The position numbers were made by a program, and so were the translations under genes. Below the pieces are notes generated by a model, which was given only the letters and a program-made list of their open reading frames with translations, ran no database searches and was not told the origin of the DNA. From contig NZ_CAMIHH010000014.1 in the NCBI RefSeq assembly GCF_946220915.1, forward strand, positions 1 to 48,540: 48,540 bases of DNA, given 5' to 3'. Of the stretch, positions 16,794 to 24,425 are shown in pieces. Every line of letters starts with the position of its first letter. The first letter of the stretch is position 1. Origin of the DNA: an uncultured Flavobacterium sp. (GTDB lineage Bacteria > Bacteroidota > Bacteroidia > Flavobacteriales > Flavobacteriaceae).

Positions 16794-18129
16794 GTGTTTT
16801 TGAAATATTTAATCCATATGCTTTTACAGCCGGTATTACCGCCGCCAAAATGCCCACAAAGATAGTGAGCAGGAACAAATATCCTTCTTTTTCCCAAACA
16901 AACTCAAGGGGGTTAAAGGACATTTTAAATTCCGCCTCTGACGAGCCAGAAATCAGGCTTAACGCTATCCTTCCAACAATCGTTCCAAAGATGAACCCGG
17001 TAATGCATAAAAGAAGGCTTTCTATCAGCACCAGCGACAGCAATTGCAGGCGGCTTGCCCCGTTAACACGAAGCAGGGCAAACTCGTACTTTCTTTCTTT
17101 CAGGGTATTGAAAAGCGCAATGAAGATGCTGATGCCACTAATGAGCATAATGCCATAGGCCAGGTATTGCAACGCCTCCAGCCCTATGCCGAACAGCGTG
17201 AACAGCCTGTTGATCTCTACTGCGGGAGAGGCTGCCTGCATTTTGGTGTTTTGGGCTACCATCCTTGGCCACATGGCTACCCCAACAGGCCCCTTAAATT
17301 TTATCAGCACCGATGTTATCTCTTTGCCTTCCTCACTTATCTGTACTTCTTCATGATTATGGGCGTGATCGTGATCGTGGTCGTGATCGTGGCCATGGTC
17401 TTCGGTCGCATGGTCATGATCATGATCATGACCGTCCTCATGGTGGTGTTCAGCACTTTCTTCAGCGGCATGTGCATGATGATCATGGCTGTGCCCTTCT
17501 CCACCTTCCTCATGGCCGTGGTCGTGCATGGCCCATACACTTGGTATGTTGCAAAGCACAAGGTTATCTACCACCCTGCCTGTAGGCGACGCTATACCGG
17601 TTACAATGTAGGCCTGGTGGTCGTGCACATCCCCTTCTTCGGCATCCCCATGGGAGCCAAAAAACTTATTGCCAATTCTTAGACCCAGCTTTTGTGCAAT
17701 TTCGCTGCCAACCACCACTTCAAAATTTTTGGCAAACACTTTTCCCGAAGCCATTTTAGCGCCAAAATGGGTAAGATAGTCCGGTGTGGTACCAACAATG
17801 CGGTATCCTTTATAATTGTCTCCAAAGGCAAGCGGAATTGCGGTTTTTACAATAGGCTTTCGCATCCAGGTCTTAGCCTCGGCATAGTCTATGTTACCGG
17901 TTGGCGCATCCACCTGGTACACAGAGGATAGTATGAGCTGCAACGGACTTCCCTGCGCGCCCAGTACAAGGTCGATGCCATCTATGTTGTCATTGAATTT
18001 TTTCTCGAACTGTCCCTCAAGTAAAATCAGTAATGTAATGATGGCAACACTTGCCGTGAGCAACAGGATGCTCAGGGCTGTATTGAGGGGTTTGAACCAA
18101 ATGTTCTTCCAGGCTATTTTTGCAATCAT
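16780..18129 (-). CDS. FtsX/MacB-type ABC permease with histidine-rich loop
   Basis: The 449-residue membrane protein has the FtsX-like layout. One helix lies near residues 16-38, then a large extracytoplasmic region to about 310, then three C-terminal helices with ERKYEFALLRVNGASRLQL between them. Residues 202-259 form a low-complexity segment with 23 histidines in 58 residues, mostly HDHDH units. It lies in the periplasmic region and is well placed to bind Zn, Ni, Co or Cu. It overlaps the ATPase gene by four bases. FtsX-type permeases usually do mechanotransmission or lipoprotein/metal-related export and not classic channel transport. The His-rich insert and the DUF3299-like neighbour point to metal, most likely zinc. 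Confidence 0.88.
   Translation of the reverse strand: MIAKIAWKNIWFKPLNTALSILLLTASVAIITLLILLEGQFEKKFNDNIDGIDLVLGAQGSPLQLILSSVYQVDAPTGNIDYAEAKTWMRKPIVKTAIPLAFGDNYKGYRIVGTTPDYLTHFGAKMASGKVFAKNFEVVVGSEIAQKLGLRIGNKFFGSHGDAEEGDVHDHQAYIVTGIASPTGRVVDNLVLCNIPSVWAMHDHGHEEGGEGHSHDHHAHAAEESAEHHHEDGHDHDHDHATEDHGHDHDHDHDHAHNHEEVQISEEGKEITSVLIKFKGPVGVAMWPRMVAQNTKMQAASPAVEINRLFTLFGIGLEALQYLAYGIMLISGISIFIALFNTLKERKYEFALLRVNGASRLQLLSLVLIESLLLCITGFIFGTIVGRIALSLISGSSEAEFKMSFNPLEFVWEKEGYLFLLTIFVGILAAVIPAVKAYGLNISKTLANA
17353..17526. repeat. DNA repeat encoding the His-Asp loop
   Basis: Within the permease gene this stretch is a degenerate 6-bp tandem (GTGATC/ATGATC on the plus strand) that codes for HD units on the minus strand. 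Such in-frame hexamers can gain or lose units by slippage without breaking the reading frame. It also creates long spurious open frames on the other strand. Confidence 0.8.
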
Positions 18130-18755
18130 GACAGGGTTATTTGGTTACTGAAACGGTCTTTAAGTCGTTGGTCGTGCGTTACGATAACCAGCGCGGTACC
18201 ATATTGCTTTGCCAGTGAATCGAGCATATCGGCTACTTTAAAGGCATTCTCATCATCGAGGCTGGAGGTGGGCTCATCGGCCAAAAGCAATTTCGGTTCA
18301 TTGATAAGCGCTCGCGCAATGGACACGCGTTGCTGCTGCCCTATGCTGAGCTGCGAAGGCAATTTGTGAAGATGCCCTGACATATCCAATTGCTCCAATA
18401 GTTCCTTTGCCTTTTTAAGCGCCTGCTTTCCTGTGGCCAGCCAGGAAGCGAGCGCTACGTTTTCAAGCACATTAAGAGATGCCACAAAGTAATTCTGCTG
18501 CAATACAAGCCCTATGCTCCGGCCGCGAAAATGGTCGAGCTTTTTCTCGGAAAGCGCTGCAATGTTGGTATCTTCAATGATTATTTCGCCCTGCTGCGGC
18601 CTTTGCAATCCACCCAAAAGGTGAAGCAGTGTAGTTTTACCTTTGCCCGAACCGCCTGTTATAAGCAGGCTCTCGCCGCGTGAGGTGGCAATGTCGGGAA
18701 AATTAAAATCAGTGCCCTTCCCGTAAGAAAAGCGTATGTTTCTTGTGCTTATCAT
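18126..18755 (-). CDS. ABC transporter ATP-binding protein, LolD/MacB-like
   Basis: The 209-residue nucleotide-binding subunit has Walker A GGSGKGKTT (34-42), Q-loop LVLQQN, signature LSIGQ (136-140) and Walker B LLLADEP (156-162). The H-loop is in VTHD. It is the compact single-domain type that pairs with FtsX-like permeases. First gene of the five-gene leftward operon; its stop overlaps the permease start (ATGA). It would dimerise and drive the permease at 16780-18129. Confidence 0.93.
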   Translation of the reverse strand: MISTRNIRFSYGKGTDFNFPDIATSRGESLLITGGSGKGKTTLLHLLGGLQRPQQGEIIIEDTNIAALSEKKLDHFRGRSIGLVLQQNYFVASLNVLENVALASWLATGKQALKKAKELLEQLDMSGHLHKLPSQLSIGQQQRVSIARALINEPKLLLADEPTSSLDDENAFKVADMLDSLAKQYGTALVIVTHDQRLKDRFSNQITLS

Positions 18756-18795
18756 GCCATTGGTTATATGACCTGCAAGTTATGGAATATAAAAG

Positions 18796-18826
18796 CAAAT
18801 TCAAAAAAGTGGAGTGTTAATGCAAA
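18796..18826 (-). promoter_or_regulatory. Candidate promoter of the histidine-rich ABC operon
   Basis: On the minus strand TTTTTG (ending 18823) is followed after 19 bases by TGAATTTG (18803-18796), one mismatch from TAnnTTTG. Predicted leader is about 35 nt. No inverted repeat resembling a Zur or Fur box was recognised next to it. Confidence 0.4.
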
Positions 18827-18902
18827 AATGCATTTTTTTACCAGATAGGCACATGGCACATATTAAACATCATTAAGGTTAAGCAATTGAGTGCACATGA
18901 AA

Positions 18903-18989
18903 ACACATAGATGAGGCAACGCTTCACGCTTTGCGCCCTATGACTCAATCCCTATATTTGAAATTTAAACCCATCTATCTATGTGGAAA
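18903..18989. repeat. MITE-like intergenic element, copy 1
   Basis: CACATAGAT (18904-18912) is inverted at 18977-18985 (ATCTATGTG). The core contains GCTTCACGCTTTGCG and ACTCAATCCC, which align with gaps to the element at 38216-38356. It has no coding potential and ends about 10 bases beyond the stop of the leftward gene at 18999. Confidence 0.5.
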
Positions 18990-18998
18990 TAAACTAAT

Positions 18999-19397
18999 TC
19001 AGGCCGTTTCGCTGTAATTATCTTTCTTCTCAAAAACGATCAGGCTTTGCAAAAGGCCCTGTTCAGGATCATCATTTTCGTGGGCGCGGCTAAGGGTAAG
19101 GTCGCGGTCGCGCATGGCCTGCAGGCACCGGGAATAAATCGCTTCGCGCGATTTCATGTCGGCACGCGCCATGTCAAGGCGTATCTCCAGTACCGAACGG
19201 TGAAGGGCGGGATCTTTAATGTAGGTATCGATGATATGGCGGTCGTAGTTTTCAGAAAGATTAAAGTCGACCAGCTGAAAGTGACCCTGCTCCATCTTGC
19301 TGAGTACCATGTGCGGAAGTTCCCTGTCCCTTATTTCGGGGGCATCCGGGAGATCGAAATCGCCATCATATACAAAGGTCATGGTGTAATTGTGCAT
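18999..19397 (-). CDS. Hypothetical protein, 132 residues
   Basis: I do not recognise a family. The product is soluble, acidic and without signal peptide or membrane helix. The N-terminal half (MTFVYDGDFDLPDAPEIRDRE) looks mixed alpha/beta, and residues 65-110 are likely a helical pair rich in Arg, Asp and Met. Codon use matches the neighbours. A -7-like TAACTTTA lies on the minus strand at 19423-19416, about 20 bases before the start, which supports a monocistronic gene. Confidence 0.65.
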   Translation of the reverse strand: MHNYTMTFVYDGDFDLPDAPEIRDRELPHMVLSKMEQGHFQLVDFNLSENYDRHIIDTYIKDPALHRSVLEIRLDMARADMKSREAIYSRCLQAMRDRDLTLSRAHENDDPEQGLLQSLIVFEKKDNYSETA

Positions 19398-19536
19398 AGC
19401 AGTGCAATTTTTACATAAAGTTACTTACTATAGCATTGATCCTTCAGAAGATTAACAAAGTGATAAGGCATAAAAAATACTTAAACATTGCTTTTTTCAA
19501 AGCCGGGCACTTCTATCGTTCAAAAAATGAATCAGC

Positions 19537-20235
19537 CTACAGCAATCCCGTATCTGCAAAACTCAGATACCCTGTTTCGGTAACAATAACATGATCAAGC
19601 ACACTGATGCTTAACGTGCGGCCGGCCGCTTTAAGTTCGCGGGTTATTTGCTTATCGGGTTCGCTGGCCTGCAGCACACCCGACGGATGGTTATGGCAAA
19701 GGATGAGCCCTACTGCGTTATGCTCCAGCGCGGTTTTGAACACAATGCGCGCATCTACAACCGTAGCCGTAATACCGCCCTTGCTCAACTGCGATTTATA
19801 AATTACCTTATTGGAATTATTAAGGTATAATATCCAGAATTCCTCGTGCGGCAGTTCGCCAATAATTGGCTGCATGATCTCATACACCGCACGGCTGGAA
19901 GTGATTTTTTTCAGGTCGACCGCCTCCTCTTCCCTCCTTCTCCTTCCCAACTCCATGGCAGCGGCTATGGTAATGGCCTTAGCCTCCCCTATGCCTTTAA
20001 AGTTCATGAGCTGCTGGAGCGACTGCTTGCCCAACAGGTTCAGGTTATTGTCTACACTGGCAAGGATGCGTTTGCTCAGCTCTACTGCGCTCTCGTTGCG
20101 GCTGCCTGAGCCTATGAGTATGGCTATCAGCTCTGCATCGCTTAGCGCAGCCTTTCCCTTGAGCATTAGCTTTTCACGGGGCTGGTCGTCCTCTGCCCAG
20201 TATTTTATTGAGAAGGTACCTTGTGTTTCTTCCAT
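19537..20235 (-). CDS. radC: RadC family JAB-domain protein
   Basis: The 232-residue protein has an N-terminal helix-hairpin-helix region (about 76-90, NFKGIGEAKA) and a C-terminal JAMM/MPN metalloprotease-like domain. The zinc motif is HNHPSG (His181, His183) with the distal Asp194, and the upstream Glu in HEEFW. It was named for DNA repair, but the biochemical role of chromosomal RadC is unsettled. Three bases separate it from the upstream unknown gene at 20239, so the two form an operon. All metal ligands are intact. Confidence 0.92.
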   Translation of the reverse strand: MEETQGTFSIKYWAEDDQPREKLMLKGKAALSDAELIAILIGSGSRNESAVELSKRILASVDNNLNLLGKQSLQQLMNFKGIGEAKAITIAAAMELGRRRREEEAVDLKKITSSRAVYEIMQPIIGELPHEEFWILYLNNSNKVIYKSQLSKGGITATVVDARIVFKTALEHNAVGLILCHNHPSGVLQASEPDKQITRELKAAGRTLSISVLDHVIVTETGYLSFADTGLL

Positions 20236-20238
20236 TAG

Positions 20239-20694
20239 TTATATCATATTATACCGTTTTACTGATCCTTCATACGACCAGTAATTGCCTAAATGAAGCT
20301 TGTTGAGGTCCAGCCCAAGAAGTACCTCAGGCTTATTGCCTGGATAATCTGGGTTGGGATGATCCGCATATTCATCAAAAATCGAATTTTTGACTATTAC
20401 ACTATTGATTACCGCAAACTCTATACAATCGGCTAACATCTCACCATGTTCCAACATGTAATAAAACATAAAGTCGGACAGTCCTGTAGCAATAAAAAAG
20501 CTTACCAAAAGATTGCTCTTGTTCGATGTAAAGCTATAGTCGCCGGTATCTTCCATATCTTTGAGCAATGTTCTCGCCGAAATGGCCAATTCGAGCGGAA
20601 TAGGGACGATCAGGTTTCCGTTATCAACAAAATGGACTATATCGGTTGGCATCTCACTGAGCGATGAAAATAAAAATCCTGCATGTTGTCCCAT
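20239..20694 (-). CDS. Hypothetical protein co-transcribed with radC
   Basis: The 151-residue product is soluble and acidic, with no signal peptide. The middle (residues about 60-105) is predicted helical and hydrophobic (LLVSFFIATGLSDFMFYYML). The C terminus contains HPNPDYPGNKPEVLLGL. I recognise no family. It ends 3 bases before the radC start, so the two genes are very likely translated from one message, but the link in function is not evident. Confidence 0.7.
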   Translation of the reverse strand: MGQHAGFLFSSLSEMPTDIVHFVDNGNLIVPIPLELAISARTLLKDMEDTGDYSFTSNKSNLLVSFFIATGLSDFMFYYMLEHGEMLADCIEFAVINSVIVKNSIFDEYADHPNPDYPGNKPEVLLGLDLNKLHLGNYWSYEGSVKRYNMI

Positions 20695-20787
20695 TAGATA
20701 AATATTGTAAACGAATTTAAATAAATTCCCGAAGCTTTGGCATACTATTGTTAAATATTCTGCCGTTAACTTTTAAAACCTGTAGCC

Positions 20788-21363
20788 ATGAAGCACCTTG
20801 TACTATTATTTTTCATAGGGATGGCCTTTCCCGCCGGCCAAACGTTTTACGACAAATTATCTGATGCCGCGCTTGCTCTGACCAAAGACAAAGTACGGTA
20901 TGACGGCACGTACCATAAAATACCCTATCCCAATGGTGATGTACCTAAGGGCATCGGCGTTTGCACGGATGTGGTAATACGCGCTTACCGCAAATTGGGC
21001 ACGGACCTCCAGAAGGAAGTGCACGTAGACATGAAGGCCAACTTTTCCAAATACCCGAAAAGCTGGGGATTGAAAAGCACCGACACCAATATCGACCACA
21101 GGCGGGTGCCAAACCTGCAAATGTTCTTCACTCGAAAAGGAACTTCATTGCCTGTAACCCATAAGGCAGCCGATTACAAGCCCGGCGATATCGTAACCTG
21201 GATGCTTTCGGGTAACCTGCCGCACATAGGCATAGTTGTCAATAAAAGATCGTATAAGAATGATGGCGGCTACATGATCGTGCATAACATTGGCAGTGGC
21301 CAGGTGTTGGAAGATTGCCTGTTCGATCATAAAGTAACAGGGCATTACAGGTATGCGCCATAA
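20788..21363 (+). CDS. DUF1287 secreted protein (YijF-like)
   Basis: The 191-residue protein has a short signal peptide (MKHLVLLFFIGMAFPAGQ). The DUF1287 core reads YPNGDVPKGIGVCTDVVIRA, where the CTD cysteine suggests an NlpC/P60-like papain fold. Later come DYKPGDIVTWML, a PHIGIVVNK stretch with a His, and a final VHNIGSGQVLEDCLF. The pattern Cys then His fits a cysteine hydrolase, possibly acting on cell-wall peptides, but that is inferred. It is monocistronic; TAACTTTT at 20767-20774 is a weak -7 candidate with a TTG 16 bases upstream. Confidence 0.85.
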   Translation: MKHLVLLFFIGMAFPAGQTFYDKLSDAALALTKDKVRYDGTYHKIPYPNGDVPKGIGVCTDVVIRAYRKLGTDLQKEVHVDMKANFSKYPKSWGLKSTDTNIDHRRVPNLQMFFTRKGTSLPVTHKAADYKPGDIVTWMLSGNLPHIGIVVNKRSYKNDGGYMIVHNIGSGQVLEDCLFDHKVTGHYRYAP

Positions 21364-21464
21364 CTCACAATGACAACCATTTTAAAGCGTTTGTCTTAAT
21401 AAAATCTTAGAAATTTTGCACGTCCTGCCGTTTTATGTAAATTACCATTGCTAAAAAACTGCCC

Positions 21465-22775
21465 ATGGTAAACTTCAGGACACTTTTCAACTTGAGCGAA
21501 GGCGAAGACGACCGCGAAAAAACACTTGCCACCATTACAAAAAACATTTCCTTTAAAGGCTCCAATCTTTGGGTTTTAGCCTGCGCCATACTCATTGCCT
21601 GCGTAGGGCTCAATATGAATTCGCCGGTTGCCATTATTGGCGCCATGCTCATTTCCCCATTAATGGGACCGGTGGTGGGCGCAGGCTTCTCTTTGGGCAT
21701 ATATGACTTTACATTGTTTAAGCGTTCGCTGCTCAACATCTTCATAGCCGGGTTGGTAAGCCTTACCGTATCAACGCTCTATTTCCTTATAAGCCCCTTT
21801 AAAGATGTCCAGCCCGAACTGCTTGCACAAACCTCTCCTACCATCTTCGATATCCTCATCGCCTTTACCGGGGGGATTGTGGGCGTTATAGCCGTAACGC
21901 GTGTAGAAAAAGGAAACCCTGTTGCGGGGGTTGCCATTGCCACTGCCCTCATGCCGCCGCTTTGCACAGCCGGTTACGGCATTGCTACAGCACACTGGCA
22001 GTACTTCCTGGGTGCATTTTATATGTACTGCATCAATTGCGTTTTTATAGGGATCGCAACCTTCCTGATGATAAAGTACCTGAAATACCCGCCAAAAAAA
22101 CAGGTCAACGAGCGGCAGGAACGGCAGGTACGCCTGATCATTACATTGCTCATTGCGGCTATGCTGGCTCCGGGTGGTTATTTTGCCTATTCCCTTTACA
22201 GCAAGCAGCAATTTAAAAAGGGTGCCGACGTATTTGTTGACAACGAGTTTATCTCAAAAGGCTATACCGTGGTTTACAAAAAAAGTGATTTTAATGCCGG
22301 AAATAAAAAGCTTGAACTGGCCTTCCTGCAAAAAAGATTTTCTGATGGGGAGATCGATTCCCTGCGGGGAAGGCTAAGCGCCTATCCTTACCTGAATGGC
22401 ACAAAACTCATCATACGCCAGGATACTACCGACCAATATTCGGCGCTTAAGGGAGATATCCTGAACGAAATAAAAAGCAGTGAGAACGAGATAAGCCTGC
22501 GCGATGCCAAGATCGTACAGCTGGAAAAAACGCTGGAGCAGGGTAAATTCGATACCCGGCAGCTACTGAAAGAAACCAAAGCCCTTTTCCCGCAGGTTAC
22601 CTCTATCGCTTTGTCCAAAAGCGAGATGATTACGGAAAAAGACAGCACAACTGCACTGACCACCGTGATCTATGATGCACCGAAAAGCCTATCGGGGGAT
22701 GATGCCGAAAAGCTGCGCAACTGGCTTAACCAAAGGCTGGCCGTTAAAAATGTGACTGTATTCCGAAAAGAATAA
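21465..22775 (+). CDS. DUF389 (TIGR00341) inner-membrane protein
   Basis: The 436-residue protein has the DUF389 membrane core of about five to six helices (residues 30-230). It includes NSPVAIIGAMLISPLMGPVV and, later, ATALMPPLCTAGYG, the two conserved Pro/Gly-rich segments of the family. The C-terminal 190 residues are soluble and contain a predicted coiled coil (about 320-365, ENEISLRDAKIVQLEKTLEQ). The family function is unknown; transport has been suggested. It is convergent with mpl. Confidence 0.88.
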   Translation: MVNFRTLFNLSEGEDDREKTLATITKNISFKGSNLWVLACAILIACVGLNMNSPVAIIGAMLISPLMGPVVGAGFSLGIYDFTLFKRSLLNIFIAGLVSLTVSTLYFLISPFKDVQPELLAQTSPTIFDILIAFTGGIVGVIAVTRVEKGNPVAGVAIATALMPPLCTAGYGIATAHWQYFLGAFYMYCINCVFIGIATFLMIKYLKYPPKKQVNERQERQVRLIITLLIAAMLAPGGYFAYSLYSKQQFKKGADVFVDNEFISKGYTVVYKKSDFNAGNKKLELAFLQKRFSDGEIDSLRGRLSAYPYLNGTKLIIRQDTTDQYSALKGDILNEIKSSENEISLRDAKIVQLEKTLEQGKFDTRQLLKETKALFPQVTSIALSKSEMITEKDSTTALTTVIYDAPKSLSGDDAEKLRNWLNQRLAVKNVTVFRKE

Positions 22776-22848
22776 TCCTGCATAGTCCCGACAAGGAAAA
22801 TCGACAGAATCATTCCAGCAACAAAAAAACTGCCCTGGTCATTTTTAA

Positions 22849-22877
22849 CCGAAAATAAATCTAAAAATTTCGGCTTT
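22849..22877 (+). terminator. Weak terminator-like hairpin after the DUF389 gene
   Basis: CCGAAA (22849-22854) pairs with TTTCGG (22868-22873) across an AT-rich loop and is followed by CTTTT. It lies in the convergent gap between the DUF389 gene and mpl. Confidence 0.35.
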
Positions 22878-22926
22878 TCCAGATTTTTCATCTGCCAAAG
22901 CCTTAACTTATAGATTATAGCACAGC

Positions 22927-24285
22927 CTATATCAGTGTCCTTATTTCGTCAAAATCCAGTCCTCCGTAGTTGCCCGAGCTCATCAGCAACAACGCAATGC
23001 CTTCGGTATCGTACGCCAGGCCGAACAGGTATTCCTTAAACGCTGCCGGATTGGTATAGATGATGAGGTCCTCGCGATTAAAGGCAGTAGCGATCTGCTC
23101 GTGGGTAACTTCATCCAACTGCTTTATTTTTACAGCATCAGGGCTAAAGAACACGACAGCCACATCGGCGGCATCGAGCGCGCCTTCGTATTCCTTTAAA
23201 AATTCCGCATTTAGGCTGCTGTAAGTATGCAGTTCCAGGCAGGCGATGAGCGTACGGTCGGGGTACTGTTCCTTCACAGCCCTTGTCGTGGCAGCTACCT
23301 TGCTTGGCGAATGCGCAAAGTCTTTATACGCTACATTCTTTCCATTTTCAGCAATTTTTTCAAGGCGCTTGCTGGCTCCTTTAAAAGTAGCGATGGCTTC
23401 ATAAAAGTCGGCCTCATCCACACCCATGTTCTGGCATATCCATTTGGCTCCTGCCAGATTGTTCAGGTTGTGCGCACCGAAAACCTCTATAGGCATCGGG
23501 CCTTCGGGCGTTTCAAGATAGGTCACGCCATTCTGCACGGTATATTCCGGCGTGCGGTAGGGCAGCTTTCGTATTGGATTAGTTGCTGCTTCGGCCACGC
23601 GCTTCACTTCCGGGTCGTCATCATTATAGACCAAAATGCCGCCGTTGGTTATCTTTTCGATGAAAACCTCAAATTGTTCCACATAATTCTCATAGGTCGG
23701 GAACACGTTTATATGGTCCCAGGCGATGCCGCTTATCAGGGCAATGTTGGGCTGGTACAAGTGGAATTTTGGCCTGCGATCCATGGGCGACGACAGGTAT
23801 TCATCCCCTTCCAGCACAATGAAGTCGTTATCCTCTGTCAGGTGCACCATATTGCCGAAGCCTTCCAGCTGCGCGCCTACCATGAAGTCGACCTCAATAT
23901 TGTGGTAGTTCATCACGTGGAGTATCATGCTCGTAATGGTCGTCTTTCCGTGCGAACCGCCAATCACCACGCGGGTCTTGTTTTTCGACTGCTGATAGAG
24001 GAATTCCGGGTAGCTGTAAATGGTCAGTCCCAGCTCCTGTGCCTTCAATAGTTCCGGGTTGTCGGCTTTGGCATGCATCCCCAGGATAACGGCTTCGATA
24101 TCCGGCGTGATCCTTTCGGGAAACCAGCCCAGTTCGGCAGGCAGGAGCCCTTTCTTTTCGAGGCGCGTGCGCGAGGGCTCGAATATGGCATCGTCGCTGC
24201 CGGTTACCTTGTATCCTTTATCGTGAAGCGCCAGCGCCAGGTTGTGCATGGCCGCGCCGCCTATGGCTATGAAGTGTGTTCGCAT
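22927..24285 (-). CDS. mpl: UDP-MurNAc:tripeptide ligase, murein recycling
   Basis: The 452-residue Mur-ligase-family enzyme joins recovered L-Ala-gamma-D-Glu-meso-DAP to UDP-MurNAc in peptidoglycan recycling. The N-terminal domain begins HFIAIGGAAMHNLALAL and includes GYKVTGSDD. The P-loop GGSHGKTT is at residues 109-116, and central-domain ligands VLEGDEYLSSPMDRRPKF and DFAHSPSKV follow. These distinguish Mpl from MurC. Length fits. A -7 box TATTTTTG lies on the minus strand at 24316-24309, about 24 bases upstream of the ATG. Confidence 0.92.
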   Translation of the reverse strand: MRTHFIAIGGAAMHNLALALHDKGYKVTGSDDAIFEPSRTRLEKKGLLPAELGWFPERITPDIEAVILGMHAKADNPELLKAQELGLTIYSYPEFLYQQSKNKTRVVIGGSHGKTTITSMILHVMNYHNIEVDFMVGAQLEGFGNMVHLTEDNDFIVLEGDEYLSSPMDRRPKFHLYQPNIALISGIAWDHINVFPTYENYVEQFEVFIEKITNGGILVYNDDDPEVKRVAEAATNPIRKLPYRTPEYTVQNGVTYLETPEGPMPIEVFGAHNLNNLAGAKWICQNMGVDEADFYEAIATFKGASKRLEKIAENGKNVAYKDFAHSPSKVAATTRAVKEQYPDRTLIACLELHTYSSLNAEFLKEYEGALDAADVAVVFFSPDAVKIKQLDEVTHEQIATAFNREDLIIYTNPAAFKEYLFGLAYDTEGIALLLMSSGNYGGLDFDEIRTLI

Positions 24286-24308
24286 TAGCTGATTTGAATG
24301 TTTTTTTT

Positions 24309-24316
24309 CAAAAATA
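24309..24316 (-). promoter_or_regulatory. -7 box of mpl
   Basis: On the minus strand TATTTTTG is a full match to TAnnTTTG, giving a leader of about 20 nt. No TTG is seen at standard spacing upstream. Confidence 0.45.
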
Positions 24317-24340
24317 CCAAATAGATTTTAAACTTTCACT

Positions 24341-24357
24341 TGACTAGTCCTAAAATA
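24341..24357. repeat. 17-bp motif, copy 2 (TGACTAGTCCTAAAATA)
   Basis: It matches 150-166 in 16 of 17 positions and sits 3 bases from the terminator hairpin of the S46 peptidase gene, as copy 1 sits beside the rpsJ terminator. Confidence 0.5.
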
Positions 24358-24360
24358 AAA

Positions 24361-24381
24361 ACCGCCCCTCATCAGGGCGGT
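24361..24381 (-). terminator. Terminator of the S46 peptidase gene
   Basis: ACCGCCC (24361-24367) pairs with GGGCGGT (24375-24381) over a 7-base loop. On the minus strand it is followed by TTTTATTTT. Confidence 0.85.
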
Positions 24382-24383
24382 CT

Positions 24384-24418
24384 ATTATCTCTCATCTATT
24401 CTCTCTCATCTATTCTCT
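24384..24418. repeat. Heptamer tandem array C (ATTCTCT/CTCATCT)
   Basis: Five consecutive 7-base units read ATTATCT CTCATCT ATTCTCT CTCATCT ATTCTCT. They lie between the S46 peptidase stop (24426) and its terminator, so they are transcribed as the 3' untranslated region. Confidence 0.75.
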
Positions 24419-24425
24419 AAGAGTC

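Noticed and set aside
17044..17682. 212-residue plus-strand frame rich in Val, Ile and Met over the permease gene
   Set aside because: It is the mirror of the His-Asp repeat, which reads as hydrophobic residues in antisense; it is not a membrane protein gene.
22670..22891. 73-residue leftward frame at the DUF389 end
   Set aside because: It overlaps the DUF389 gene and crosses the weak terminator; the membrane-like stretch does not match a known small protein.
24384..24418. Heptamer array read as a CRISPR
   Set aside because: The units are 7 bases with no spacers of 25-40 bases, and no cas gene is in the window.
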